Shown: positions 1 to 11,700 of the stretch, piece by piece
How positions within the stretch are numbered: position 1 is the first letter of the stretch
Layout of the letters: every line of letters begins with the position of its first letter
The notes under the pieces: model-generated
Database searches by the model: none
What the model was told of the DNA's origin: nothing
What the model saw: the letters and a program-made list of their open reading frames with translations, nothing else
NCBI GenBank assembly: GCA_030549495.1
Contig: JAUIRK010000908.1
Coordinates: forward strand, 682,001 to 746,000
DNA from: Nectonema munidae
Lineage: Eukaryota > Nematomorpha > Nectonematoida > Nectonematidae
Direction of reading: 5' to 3'
Length of the DNA stretch: 64,000 nt
Translations under genes and position numbers: made by a program

Positions 1-919
1 AAAACTAAAAAATTTTAAAAAATAAAAAAATATATTTAATTTCAAAATTTTTAAGGATATATAAAAAATAATTACAAAGTATGTATTTTTATACTAATAA
101 ATATCTATAAAAAATTTTATTAAACTTTTTTAAAGATAAAGCAAATAAGAATCAAGTCAAAATTTTAAAACTGACATTTAGATTTTGCGCTAAAGAACTT
201 TTAAATATATATTGTTTTATTTTAAATTTACAAGTAATAATTTGATAATTTCATTCATTGATAATGAGGTCATTGATAATTTGTTAATATTTTCGTATCT
301 TTATGTTTGAACTATATGAATAAGTTTTTTCTTTGGTATTCTACGAACCAATTTTTATTAAATACTTGGATGAAGCAGGGCTTATTGCTATCAACAATTC
401 AATACTTCTTTTAATATAGCAAAATTAGTTTCTTTTCTGGGTAAGAATTTTTAAAGTATAATTTTGAAAGAATTATTATTACTTTTTTCTATTAATCATA
501 ATTGTATTTTTAATTAAATTTTTTAATTTTGTTTACTTTCAGAGATGACATCTTGAAAGTAATTATCCAGCAAAGTTTTTTCTTCCAAATTAAGTTCCAA
601 TCTTTCTGAAAAGTCAAAAAAAAATTGTTGGTAAAATTAATAATAAATGAATCAATTTTCAATCAAAATAGACTGCATGAAAAAAACTTATGCTAGTACC
701 TTTATCAGAACGTAAGATTTCATCTGTTTACACCAAGGCCATTTATTGAATAAAATTTCTATTGATTCTGAATCTATCTTTAGCATAATAATGGATTCTA
801 ATAACGTGTTTAACAATATTAAAATTGACACTATATAGAAGAAAGAAACTATGTTAAGGATAAGATTTTCCAATACTGAAAATCGTAATTTAGTGTGAAT
901 TAATTAAACCAAAGAGTCA
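1..919. other. AT-rich spacer, no gene seen
   Basis: Only short AT-rich open frames are present and none resembles a known protein. The right part may be decayed upstream sequence of the LINE fragment that follows. Confidence 0.5.
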
Positions 920-1330
920 ATTATAATGTTTTTAATCCAAAAAGAGTTATGATTAATATTATGATAAAAGGAATTGACCCCGTTTCAATCGATTTAAATT
1001 TAATTTTTCTTTTGAAAAAAAATATTTCCAGTCTAACTCTAAATCTATAGTTTTTAAAGTTGATCATCAAATGAGAAAAGATTTTTTTTTCAATTTTTAT
1101 AAACGACATCTCTAACTCATCTGATAGATTTGAATTTCTTGTTTACGCAGATGACCGTAATTTTATTGTTCCTCTTTCAAAATATAAATAAAATATTGCT
1201 CTACTAATGATTTGAACTTATTCATACAGGAAGATTTTGAATTGGTAAAAAATGGTTTTGTTCGAATAATATGAATACTTCTAAATCTAGAGCGCTGTAC
1301 TTCACAAATAAACTCAGATAAACTCATAAA
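920..1330 (+). mobile_element. CR1/Jockey-like LINE fragment (reverse transcriptase)
   Basis: A forward frame near 1090-1185 reads INDISNSSDRFEFLVYADD, which is the FINDI...YADD catalytic block of a non-LTR reverse transcriptase. After a stop and a frame change the text continues with residues like FELVKKWFCSNNMNTSKS, the part that follows YADD in CR1/Jockey elements. The copy is short, frame-broken and lacks the endonuclease and C-terminal parts. It ends where the hAT element begins. The clade is a guess from residue pattern; membership in the non-LTR group is firm. Confidence 0.65.
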
Positions 1331-3290
1331 GGAGGTTCCCAACCTTTTTTCACCAAGTACCCCTGAAAATTTTCAGCCTTAGGCGAACCCCTAATAATTT
1401 TTTTAGTTTTTTATCTTGATTTTTCACACTAATTGATTTTCAACCTCGCTAATCATCAGTCAAAGATGTATTTCAATATATATTCATAAAAAAATGATTT
1501 ATTATGCAAAAAATAAATAAATAATAAATATTTGAAAAAATTGAAGTCAATGAGAAGGTTGAGGTTGTTTTGTACTGAAAAGCTCTTCCATATTTGATTC
1601 AGTTTGCGATAAACAGACTCTCATATCATCCTCGACATTTAATCTTGCCCCGTTTTTTGGTTTAATGGCAAGAAGTGTAGAAAAGCCTTGTTCACAGAGA
1701 TATATCAACGGGAATATAAGCAACGATTTTAGAACCAATTTGCAAATTTTGGGATAAAATGAACTCTATTTACACCAAAAATTTGATAGTGACATGACTT
1801 CAAAAGAATCTTTGGCATTTGAATCATTTTTGAGTTCTATAAACTCCTCTTGCAAATCACTGGAAATGTCTTGAACTTCCAAATTAAAGGGGTTTCGCAT
1901 AATTTTCAAATTTTCTTCATTCAATTCAGGAAAATATTTTTTAATTACAGAAAAAAGGGATGACAAATTATTTTTAACAAGTTTTTTTTAATCGCTGAAG
2001 TTTATCGTTTCTTCCATTTTAATTCTCTCATTCAAGTCTTCTGATCCACAAATCGATTTTCATTGGCAGTGATTTTATTTTGTCTGAAAAATCATTGACA
2101 TTGGCAGATTTACCTTGAAGAAAGAGATTTAAATCATTTAGGCAAGAAAAAATATCGCTTAAATAAGCAAGCTTGTCGAGCTAAGAAGGATCTGATAACA
2201 TTTCAACAAAACCAGATGTTTTGAATTTTTTATTGCTTTTAAAAAACTCTAAAAGCTCAATTTTGAGTTTTTCCACTCTTTTTAAAACATTTCCTCTCGA
2301 TAACCAGCGAACTTCAGTGTGTAGCAGCAATGAAACACTGTCACCTTGAAACTCCTGACACAATGACGAAAACAGTCGCGTATGTAAGGCACTAGATTTG
2401 ATGAAGTTTACCATATTTACTACTTCATTTAAAACTGACTTCAAATCAGATGGAAGTGTTTTTGAAGCCAGAGCATATCTGTGCAACATACAGTGTAGGT
2501 GACTTGACACTTGATTTACTTTTTTCACATGACCTTTGAAGCCTGAAAGATGACTCAGCATTGATGGAGCACCATCAGTTGTGAAAGCACATACATTTTG
2601 CCATGATAGTCCTTCTTCTTTGAAAAATAAAGATACTTTTTTAAAAATGTCTTCTCCTTTGGTAGTTTGTTCCAAACTTTGGCAAAATAAAAACTCTTCT
2701 TTAAAACAATGAGTTGGGCGCACGCTGCAACATCTGTAGACTCATCTAAATGCAGCGAAAAAACACCAAAATCGGTTAGCTTTATTTCATCAACTACTTT
2801 ATTTTTGATATTTTTTGACATTTCAACGATTCTTCGCTGAACTGTGTTGTTTGAAAGAGGAATGATATTCAGTTTCAACTCAGAACCATTTCCGATTACA
2901 CACTTAACTATGTTTTTACAACACGGTAAGATGAGTTTTGGGGCAATTGTATGTGGTTTCTTTTCTTTGGCAATTCTGAAGGAAACCATGTAAGATGCCC
3001 TTAAAGATGCAAATTTTCTTCAACAAACTTGCCTGACTTGTCAAATCTAACTTTTTTCAAACATTCTTCTTTGTTTTTAAAGAAAGCTTTGCCTTTATCT
3101 TTCATAGTTAGATGACAGCCTGTTAAATGTCTTTTGAGAAATGTTGGTTTCATACATTCAACCGACAAAACCTTATGGCAGATTATACACTGTGGGTAGT
3201 CTTTATAATTTTTAGTGATGAAGGTAAAACCAAATTCTATATAGGCATCACAGTATTTGCGTTTTTCAGGTGGATTAAAACTCATTTCTT
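1328..3290 (-). mobile_element. hAT transposon with ZBED/SCAND3-type transposase, broken
   Basis: Reading leftward from 3285, the copy encodes an N-terminal BED zinc finger (CIICHK...HLTGCH) in residues 1-60, then motifs typical of ZBED5/8- and SCAND3-like hAT transposases: LHLDESTD, TTDGAPSMLS, HCMLHRYALASKTLP, LHTEVRWLSRG, and the C-terminal hAT dimerisation stretch (CEQGFSTLLAIKPKNG) near 1640-1700. The frame changes near 3000 and near 2725 and is interrupted at about 2180 and 1970, so it cannot make a full transposase. The left flank at 1333 reads AGGTTCCCAACC, resembling the terminal repeat of hAT-Charlie elements; I could not find the matching right terminus or an 8-bp target duplication. 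A DNA transposon relic, moderately old. Confidence 0.88.
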
Positions 3291-4085
3291 AAAATTATTA
3301 ATATAATACTTATTAGTGAATATTACTATAAAATAATTTTTTTACTTTAAAAATTCAATTGGAAGAAGAGATTAAAAAATTATCAAGAATCTTTACTTAT
3401 AAAATTTTGATAAAATTAAATTTCTAGAAAAATTATAAATAAAATCAAAATTTTTACTTGCAAATTTTGAAAAAATAAAAAAGATCGAATCACTTTATTA
3501 AAATTAGCTTTGTGAGTATGGAAATTAACTGTTTTCACGTATTCAGTTTATATTTATATTACAATACGGTTTAATTAACAATGTTGTTGAACAAAACAAT
3601 AAAATTCTACAAGCCTGTAAAATTGTAAAAAACGCATGCCTCCACGCTTAACACAGCCCTTCGCTTACCACTGTTGGGCTTTTTACTCCATTTTGTTAAT
3701 TCAATCTTATTTTTCCCCATGATGAAAATAAATAACAAACAAAAAAATCGTCAGTTAATTAAGTTAATTGTTAGTACTTTCGTTTAGTTTGTAAAAATTA
3801 TTTAAAAAAAATTGTTTTTTTCTGTATTTTTGGCATTTTGAATGATCAAGTAACTTATGTAAATAAAACTTCACCGCTCGCAATGAATGTAACATCGAAG
3901 CTTTGAGTATAGTTGTGTGCTTCTAAACTTAGAGTGATATAAAATACTTTAGGAGACTTTTATGATATTTGTTCAATGTTAGTTTTTTATACAAAGAGCA
4001 CCAATAATTTAGATTAGCTTTAGAGTTTAGGAGCAAATGTATACTTCAAATTAATATCAAAACAGGATAGTAATAAGATATACAT
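3291..4085. other. AT-rich spacer
   Basis: No coding frame or repeat structure was recognised. The phrase GGGCTTTTTACTCCATT occurs at about 3677 and again at about 4930, so part of this may belong to a dispersed repeat. Confidence 0.4.
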
Positions 4086-4145
4086 AACACGGGGTGCGGA
4101 CAAAATCCCCCTGGGACAAAACCCCCCCCCCCCCCCCCGCCCCCG
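4086..4145. repeat. C-homopolymer tract next to a GGACAAAATCCCCC motif
   Basis: A run of mostly C follows GCGGACAAAATCCCCCTGGGACAAAACC. It is one of about ten long C or G runs in this AT-rich window. It may be the terminus of an unidentified element. Confidence 0.6.
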
Positions 4146-4161
4146 AATAATCATCTATATT

Positions 4162-4332
4162 TTACGTGTTTGTTTCTTGATCATTATCATGACTGTCGTC
4201 ATCATCCTCTTCGGTTCCAATAACAGATTCTTGAGAACTAAAATTCTCGAAAACATCAGAAGCCATATCTTCCGAACATTCAGAAAACTCTTCTTTACTG
4301 GATTTAGAAGTATATGAGGATGAAAAACTCAT
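4162..4332 (-). CDS. 56-codon acidic open frame, function unknown
   Basis: A minus-strand frame starts at ATG (4332-4330) and stops at TAA (4164-4162). The peptide begins MSFSSSYTSKSSKEEFSE and ends in an acidic tract (EEDDDDSHDNDQE). No domain is visible. Acidic Ser-rich leaders of this kind are common at the N-terminus of transposases such as piggyBac, and a piggyBac copy lies 1 kb away but on the other strand, so the two do not form one gene. It could be the 5' end of a deleted transposon or a chance frame. Confidence 0.3.
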   Translation of the reverse strand: MSFSSSYTSKSSKEEFSECSEDMASDVFENFSSQESVIGTEEDDDDSHDNDQETNT

Positions 4333-4339
4333 GGTTTAA

Positions 4340-5097
4340 ATTGATGTTGGCTAAAGATTGTAATTGATGAACACTTCAGACCACAAAACTACACATGTAA
4401 GAAAATTAATAGTTACACAAAACGTATCACAAACGACTGTAAACATTATTCATGCCTTTGACACTTTTTATATACTTTATTGCGTTGCTTGAAGATCTGG
4501 GTCACGATAAGTGGATCAATAAATTTCATGGTTGTTGTTGAAAAGACTTGGTACTGAAGAAATGGTGGAACACGTATACAATACATAAAAAACTTATTGC
4601 TCAGTTTAAATTGAAAGATAATCTGAAAGTATTATATCGTTTCACATACTTTCATGTGTAATATTTGTCTAAGCTTGTTTCTTTTTTTTTCCTTTTCAAT
4701 TTTAAAATAATAATTTTCAACCAGAAAAAAAATTTCCTTTAGATGGCGTTAATTTTTTTTCCATAGAATAAAGGAAAATAATCAAAACTTTGAATTATAA
4801 ATTAATTTTTTTCTTAATTTTATACATATAGTAATCCAAAATTTAAAGCGACAGTAAAAACTTAATTTATTTGACAATCTTTTCAGCAAGATAAATCTAT
4901 CTTTGATGAAAGCCAAATAAATAAACGACGGGCTTTTTACTCCATTATGGTGGTAATGGTGATGCTCTATTTAATCCTTCATTTGACTTATAAAAAAGTG
5001 TGGTAATGTTGCACTATCCGTGCATTGATGAAAAGCAATTTAAATTGGAAAGAAGTTGTTCAATGATATAATGCTTTCATATGTCAATCTTTTCTTC
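4340..5097. other. AT-rich spacer upstream of piggyBac copy
   Basis: No reading frame or motif recognised. The missing N-terminal part of the neighbouring piggyBac transposase would be expected here but is not recognisable. Confidence 0.4.
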
Positions 5098-5232
5098 CAG
5101 AAAAGCATATAGCAATAATGATAACCATACTGTTAAGTTGCTTGTTGCAAGGCGCTCTTAAAATTACATATACTTGCTTCAATGTTTAAAAGAGCGAGAT
5201 TTATTTTTCAATCAAAGTTTGCTTAACTTGAT
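5098..5232 (+). repeat. Dispersed repeat, copy 1
   Basis: This stretch (AGCAATAATGATAACCATAC ... GAGCGAGATTTATTTTTC ... GTTTGCTTAACT) recurs at 15217-15344 with only small differences. It borders the piggyBac transposase relic and could be a transposon flank. Both copies are on the plus strand. Confidence 0.75.
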
Positions 5233-5309
5233 ATGACAAAATAAGCGCTATAAGAAAGCTACATGACCACTTCTATAGTAAATTTCAAGATATTGGACTC
5301 CACACTCAG

Positions 5310-6289
5310 CGCTCACGATAGATTTCCAACTAGTTACTTTCAGAGGAGGTTGCTCGATAAAAATTTATGACCTTAAGAAGCCCGGCCACTATGGGGTGAA
5401 GTTTTATCCCTTGAACGACGCTAAATATTTTTACTGTATGAAACCTAAAATTTACATGTCTCGTTTACAGGACCCCTCCTACTTTTCTGCTTTGAACGTG
5501 TGCAAGCGTTTGATAAAAGATAGTAACATCCCGAAATGTTGTGAATTATACACTGATCGATTTTTTACTAGTCATGAATTTCTCATTTGGTTTCATGGCC
5601 AAGACGTTTCATTAGGTGGAACAGTTATGGCTAACAGAAGGTTTCTTACTTTTATATTCAGGCCACCCTATCTCAAAGAGTTGAAATTATGTGAGTGTGA
5701 GAGTAGAATAATTTGCACAAAATTTGCTTCTTTGACTGCCTACATACCAAAAAAACATTCTTCTAAAAACTTCAAAGTTGTGTATATTCTATCCTCACAA
5801 TCTAAAAATCGAAAAGTAATCAGTGTTCATTATAAACCTGACAGCTTATTATCTTATAATGAATATAAAGGAAAAGTGGATGTTGCTAATAAAATGCTCA
5901 GAGCCTACAGGTCTTACAAGCCTAATAGAAAATGGACTCATGCAGTTTTTTCTAACTATTTAGACATTATTAGTGTCTTGAACACCTGGATAATTACCAA
6001 GTTCAACTCGCCTGACAAATTTCCTTTAACCAAAGAAAGTGGAAGAAAAGTTTTCATACAGAATTTATCCTTTCTGGTCGAAGAATCAATGAAAACAAGA
6101 TCAATGATATCCGAAGTACCCTTAGCTATCAGAATCGTACTCTCTTTTTATGGTTTTTCTCAAGAAACTACTCAACCAACGACTTCCACCTCAAGATCTT
6201 TGTGCTACCTTTGCAAATTAAAAAGAAAAAAAACATCTAAAAATGTGAAAAGTGCAAAAAGTTTGTTTGCAATGTACATTATAGAATAA
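5310..6289 (+). mobile_element. piggyBac transposase, 3' part (DDE_Tnp_1_7)
   Basis: The forward frame reads TIDFQLVTFRGG near 5317, equivalent to the first catalytic Asp block (SIDEQLxPFRGR) of piggyBac transposases. It continues through PGHYGVKFYPLNDAK, LYTDRFFTS (second Asp block) and YNEYKGKVDVANKM (the KGGVDxxD block, with Asn in place of the second Asp), then RAYRSYKPNRKW. The C-terminus carries a Cys pair (CYLCK) of the expected cysteine-rich domain. The open part from 5396 is 297 codons; the N-terminal third is absent or decayed. The D-to-N change and the missing N-terminus make it inactive. No TTAA-flanked ends were identified. Confidence 0.9.
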
Positions 6290-6299
6290 TTCTAAAGCT

Positions 6300-7019
<720 letters not shown>

Positions 7020-7289
7020 CAATACTACTTTTTGAAAATTTTTACTTGTTTGATTTGAAGAAAGAATTAAACTGTTTTTCAATATTTCTTTTTCATGATA
7101 TATATTTCATTAGAAAGCTTATCGTTTGCTACATACTCTAGAATAATTTATTTTTGCAAAAGTTTTAACAAATTTTAATAAATGGACTTTACTTTGAAAA
7201 ATTTTGTCTAAATTTTTGAAAAAATTACGGACCACCTTTTTATTTAAGCATAATGTGAAGATTTTAAAAAAAAATTGAATGAAAATGAT

Positions 7290-7985
7290 ATCATTGGAAA
7301 GGTATACTCTTTGTGGTTAACATAGGCTAGGTTATACAAATAAATATATTTTCATTTTTCCAAAATCTGCTTTTATGTGAGGTCAGTCAAGTTTTATCTA
7401 GTTTCAAAAAAAACCAATAATAATTAACGTTCTTAATTTATATAATATTTTTTCAATATTTTATATTCACAAAGGTAAAATATGATTTTTTACATTTTAA
7501 AATTTCATAGTTGAAGAAAACTGTCGAAAATTAATATATATTTTTTACTTTTTATGGGTCAGTAGTTCAGGTCAGTATAATGTTTTTCTAATAAATTTAA
7601 AATTATTTTTAAAGTGAAAAATGTTGATCGAATGTACAAGATTTGAAGCTATACTCTTTGTGGGTAAAATAGGCTAGGTTTTACAAATAAATATATTTTT
7701 ATTTTTCCAAAATCCGCTTTTATGTGAGGTCAGTTAACTTTTATCTAGTTTCAAAAAATACCAATAATTAACGTGATGAGTTTATATATTATTTCTTCAA
7801 AATTTAATATTCACAAAGGTAGAATATGGTTTTTAACATTTTAAAATGTCATAGTTAAATAAAACTGTCGAAAATTAATATTTATTTTTTACTTTTTATG
7901 GGTCAGTAGTATAGGTCAGTATAATATTTTTCTAATAAATTTTAAATTATTTTTCAAGTGAAAAATGTCGATTAAATGTAGGAGT
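7290..7985 (+). repeat. 347-bp tandem duplication (2 copies)
   Basis: The text from TATACTCTTTGTGG through AGGCTAGGTT and TTATGTGAGGTCAGT to ATGGGTCAGTAGT recurs after 347 bp (AGGCTAGGTT at 7324 and 7671). The copies differ at scattered bases and small indels, so the duplication is not recent. No coding content seen. Confidence 0.9.
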
Positions 7986-7989
7986 TTTG

Positions 7990-8480
7990 TTTGATAATCG
8001 TAGTTTACTTTTATTTAGTTTAGATACAACCTTTCTCATTTTTAACGAAGGGCATTCGTTATATTTATACCGACAGTGTGCGAGGAATAAATCACATTAT
8101 TGATTGATTTTAGAGCATAATTATGCGAAGAAAGATTAATACATGTTGCATTACGCGTTTGTTACCTCAGTGAATTCTTATCTCACATACGCTTCACCAC
8201 ATCTTTAGCACGCGTGTGTGGTTTATTAATGTCGAGAATGTACGAATTTTGTTGGATAATCGTAGTCTACTTTTATTTAGTTTAGATACAACCTTTCTAA
8301 TTTTTAACGAAGGGCATTCGTTATATTTATACCGACCATGTGCGTGGAATAAATCACATTATTGATTGATTTTAAAGCATAATTATGCGAAGAAAGATTA
8401 ACACATGTTGCATTACGCGTTTGTGAGCGCAGTGAATTCTTATCTCGCATACGCTTTAGCACGCGTGTGTGGTTTATTTT
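7990..8480 (+). repeat. 262-bp tandem duplication (2 copies)
   Basis: The unit contains AACGAAGGGCATTCGTT (itself a short palindrome) at 8044 and 8306, then ATTATGCGAAGAAAGATTAA and TTGCATTACGCGTTTGT. The second copy lacks a short segment near its end. No coding content seen. Confidence 0.9.
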
Positions 8481-8792
8481 ATCGGGCTAGTGTACACTTA
8501 GTTTATTTGTAGTGTTCCTAGCTTAAATCTTAGTCAAATATTAAAACGCTTATAACTTTCACATTTCTCAACAAAATGCATCATGCGATATTCCAAATTA
8601 AAGCATTTTTTATGGGCTTTCAGAATACATTACTTATATCACAAGTACTTAAGAAATACCTTTTACTGTTTTTATTTTCCATGGGCTTCATACCATTAAT
8701 TAGCAGATAAGGGATGCATTTTAAACCAAAGCTCCTTTCATTAGGACAAATTTTTACCTATATTATGTGACAATTTCCAGCACAATTATAAA

Positions 8793-9191
8793 CCTATACT
8801 TTGCAATTTTAAATATTATATTTGTCGAATAATCAAAGAATCGAAAAATGTTCAAATCAAAAAATATTTATTATCGAATAATCAAAGAATCGAAAAATGT
8901 TCAAATCAAAAAATATTTATTCTTTTTAAATATATCGTTGGCTCCCCTTACTTTTAAAATTGAAAGATAAACCTAGTCTTTAATAATTAATTTTTATCAA
9001 ATTATGCACATACGAAACTAAAAGTAAGGGGAGCCAACGATATATTTAAAAAGAATAAATATTTTTTGATTTGAACATTTTTCGATTCTTTGATTATTCG
9101 ATAATAAATATTTTTTGATTTGAACATTTTTCGATTCTTTGATTATTCGACAAATATAATATTTAAAATTGTTCAAATTGCAAAGTATAGG
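8793..9191. repeat. Long near-perfect inverted repeat (164-bp arms, 62-bp spacer)
   Basis: The left arm (8793-8956) is the exact reverse complement of the right arm (9019-9191) except for a 9-bp insertion in the right arm near 9170. The arms include two direct 49-bp units starting TCGAATAATCAAAGAATC and end inward at GGCTCCCCTTACTTTTA. The spacer is AT-rich. A transcript would fold into a very stable hairpin, and DNA could extrude a cruciform. The identity of the arms implies recent formation or gene conversion. Confidence 0.95.
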
Positions 9192-9480
9192 TAATAACTT
9201 TTGTAACATCGTATGAGGTAGCAAAATATGAACAGAAACTTTGATATTTTTTGATTTTTTAAAGAATATTTTTCGATTCTTTGATTACAGAATTTTATTT
9301 TGATTATTTGACAAATATAATATTTAAAATCGTGCAAATTGCAAAGTATAGGTAATAACTTTTGTAACATCGTATGAGGTAGCAAAATATGAACAGAAAG
9401 TTTGATATTTTTTGATTTTTTAAAGAATATTTTTCGATTCTTTGATTACAGAATTTTATTTTGATTATTTGATAAAATAT
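9140..9480 (+). repeat. 161-bp tandem repeat (about 2 copies plus partial)
   Basis: GCAAAGTATAGGTAATAAC occurs at 9180 and 9341, each followed by TTTTGTAACATCGTATGAGG and a TTTGATTACAGAATTTT segment. The first unit runs out of the right arm of the inverted repeat, so the two structures share sequence. Confidence 0.9.
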
Positions 9481-9484
9481 ATTA

Positions 9485-9815
9485 TATAGGTTGGAGATTA
9501 ATTATCGCGGTATACAGGTTGGAGATGAACCAACGTAGTATACAGGTATACTGTATATAGGTAATAACTTATGTAGCATCGTCTCCCCGAATGAGGTATA
9601 TCAAATCTTACATCTAGCAGAATGTGAACAGAAAGTTGAACATTGTCTCCCTAGTTATTTGTACATGGAATAGAAACCATCGTAGTATACAGGTTGAAGA
9701 TGAATCATCGTAGTATACAGGTTGGAGATGAATCATTGTAGTATATAGTTTGGAGATGAATCATCGTAGAATACAGGTTGGAGAAGAATCATCGTAATAT
9801 ACGGGTTGGAGATAA
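9485..9815 (+). repeat. Degenerate 28-bp minisatellite
   Basis: Units of the form ACAGGTTGGAGATGAATCAT followed by CGTAGTAT recur from 9488, densest from 9670 to 9815, and are interrupted by an unrelated segment at 9550-9665. Confidence 0.85.
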
Positions 9816-9824
9816 TTAATTTTG

Positions 9825-10170
9825 ATATGGGCTGTCATATTTAAATCATTTTTGACCCATTTGACTAATTTTCATAAAAAAGGAATATTATCAGTAAACT
9901 GAGCCTATATGAAAACGGGTATATATGTCTAAAAAACTTTATATAATTATTTGGATAAAATGTTTCTTTTTGAGATGAACTGTCATATATAAATTACTTT
10001 TTTGACACGTTTGATTGATTTCAAAAAAATGAATATCACCACTGAATTTAGCATACTTGAAAATAGGTATATATGTGTAAAAAACTTTATATAATCATTT
10101 AGATAAAAATTTCCTTTTTGAGATGAGGTGTCAAATATAAATCAATTTTTTGAAAGATTTGATTGATTTT
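9825..10170 (+). repeat. 148-bp degenerate tandem repeat (about 2.4 copies)
   Basis: The block CTGTCATATTTAAATCA ... TGATTTTCATAA ... GGTATATATGT ... TTTATATAAT recurs at about 9830, 9978 and 10125 with considerable divergence. Confidence 0.8.
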
Positions 10171-10172
10171 CA

Positions 10173-11700
10173 TAATACAGGTCGTCCATGAATGTATTGT
10201 CCGCTCTAAGGCGGTGAACCAGAATGTGAATGTGAGGTCATGTGAACCAGAATTCAAACTCATTGTTGCGTGTTTTCCCCAACCTAGCGCCTAGGCAATA
10301 GGAACTAGTTTTTACTTAGATGCTTTTCATCTTATTATACTTGTGTGTCTTTTGGTTTGTGTTAAAATTCATTTGTGTATAGTGGATCTGGAATACAGGT
10401 CCCCCATGAAGGTATTGTCAGCTCGAAGGCGGGGGTGTCATGTGAACCAGAATTCACATTCATTTTTGCCTGTTTCCCCCAATCTCGCGCCTAGGCAATA
10501 GGAACTAGTTTTTACTTAGATGCTTTTTATCTTATTATACTTGCGTGTCTTTCGGTTTGTGTTAAAATTCATTTGTGTATAGTGGATCTGGAATACAGGT
10601 CCCCCATGAAGGTATTGTCCGCTCGAAGGCGGGGGTGTCATGTGAACCAGAATTCACACTCATTGTTGCCTGTTTCCCCCAACCTAGCGCCTAGGCAATA
10701 GGAACTAGTTTTTACTTAGATGCTTTTTATCTTATTATACTTGCGTGTCTTTCGGTTTGTGTTAAAATTCATTTGTGTATAGTGGATCTGGAATACAGGT
10801 CCCCCCATGAAGGTATTGTCCGCTTGAAGGCGGGGGTGTCATGTGAACCAGAATTCACACTCATTGTTGCCTGTTTCTCCCAACCTAGCCCCTAGGCAAT
10901 AGGAACTAGTTTTTACTTAGATGCTTTTTATCTTATTATACTTGCGTGTCTTTCGGTTTGTGTTAAAATTCATTTGTGTATAGTGGATCTGGAATACAGG
11001 TCCCCCATGAAGGTATTGTCCGCTCGAAGGCGGGGGTGTCATGTGAACCAGAATTCACACTCATTGTTGCCTGTTTCCCCCAACCTAGCGCCTAGGCAAT
11101 AGGAACTAGTTTTTACTTAGATGCTTTTTATCTTATTATACTTGCGTGTCTTTCGGTTTGTGTTAAAATTCATTTGTGTATAGTGGATCTGGAATACAGG
11201 TCCCCCCATGAAGGTATTGTCCGCTCGAAGGCGGGGGTGTCATGTGAACCAGAATTCACACTCATTGTTGCCTGTTTCTCCCAACCTAGCGCCTAGGCAA
11301 TAGGAACTAGTTTTTACTTAGATGCTTTTTATCTTATTATACTTGCGTGTCTTTCGGTTTGTGTTAAAATTCATTTGTGTATAGTGGATCTGGAATACAG
11401 GTCCCCCCATGAAGGTATTGTCCGCTCGAAGGCGGGGGTGTCATGTGAACCAGAATTCACACTCATTGTTGCCTGTTTCTCCCAACCTAGCGCCTAGGCA
11501 ATAGGAACTAGTTTTTACTTAGATGCTTTTTATCTTATTATACTTGCGTGTCTTTCGGTTTGTGTTCAAATTCATTTGTGTATAGTGGATCTGGAATACA
11601 GGTCCCCCCATGAAGGTATTGTCCGCTCGAAGGCGGGGGTGTCATGTGAACCAGAATTCACACTCATTGTTGCCTGTTTCCCCCAATCTCGCACCCAGGC
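10173..11700 (+). repeat. 200-bp satellite array (about 8 units)
   Basis: Units begin GAATACAGGTCCCCC and recur at 10391, 10591, 10791, 10992, 11192, 11393 and 11594, a period of 200-201 bp. Copies from 10591 onward are nearly identical; the first unit at 10173 is divergent. The minus strand of each unit carries a version of the last codons of the neighbouring 69-bp repeat frame (FLLP...GGNRQQ then TGA), so the two arrays are related at their junction near 11690. Confidence 0.97.
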
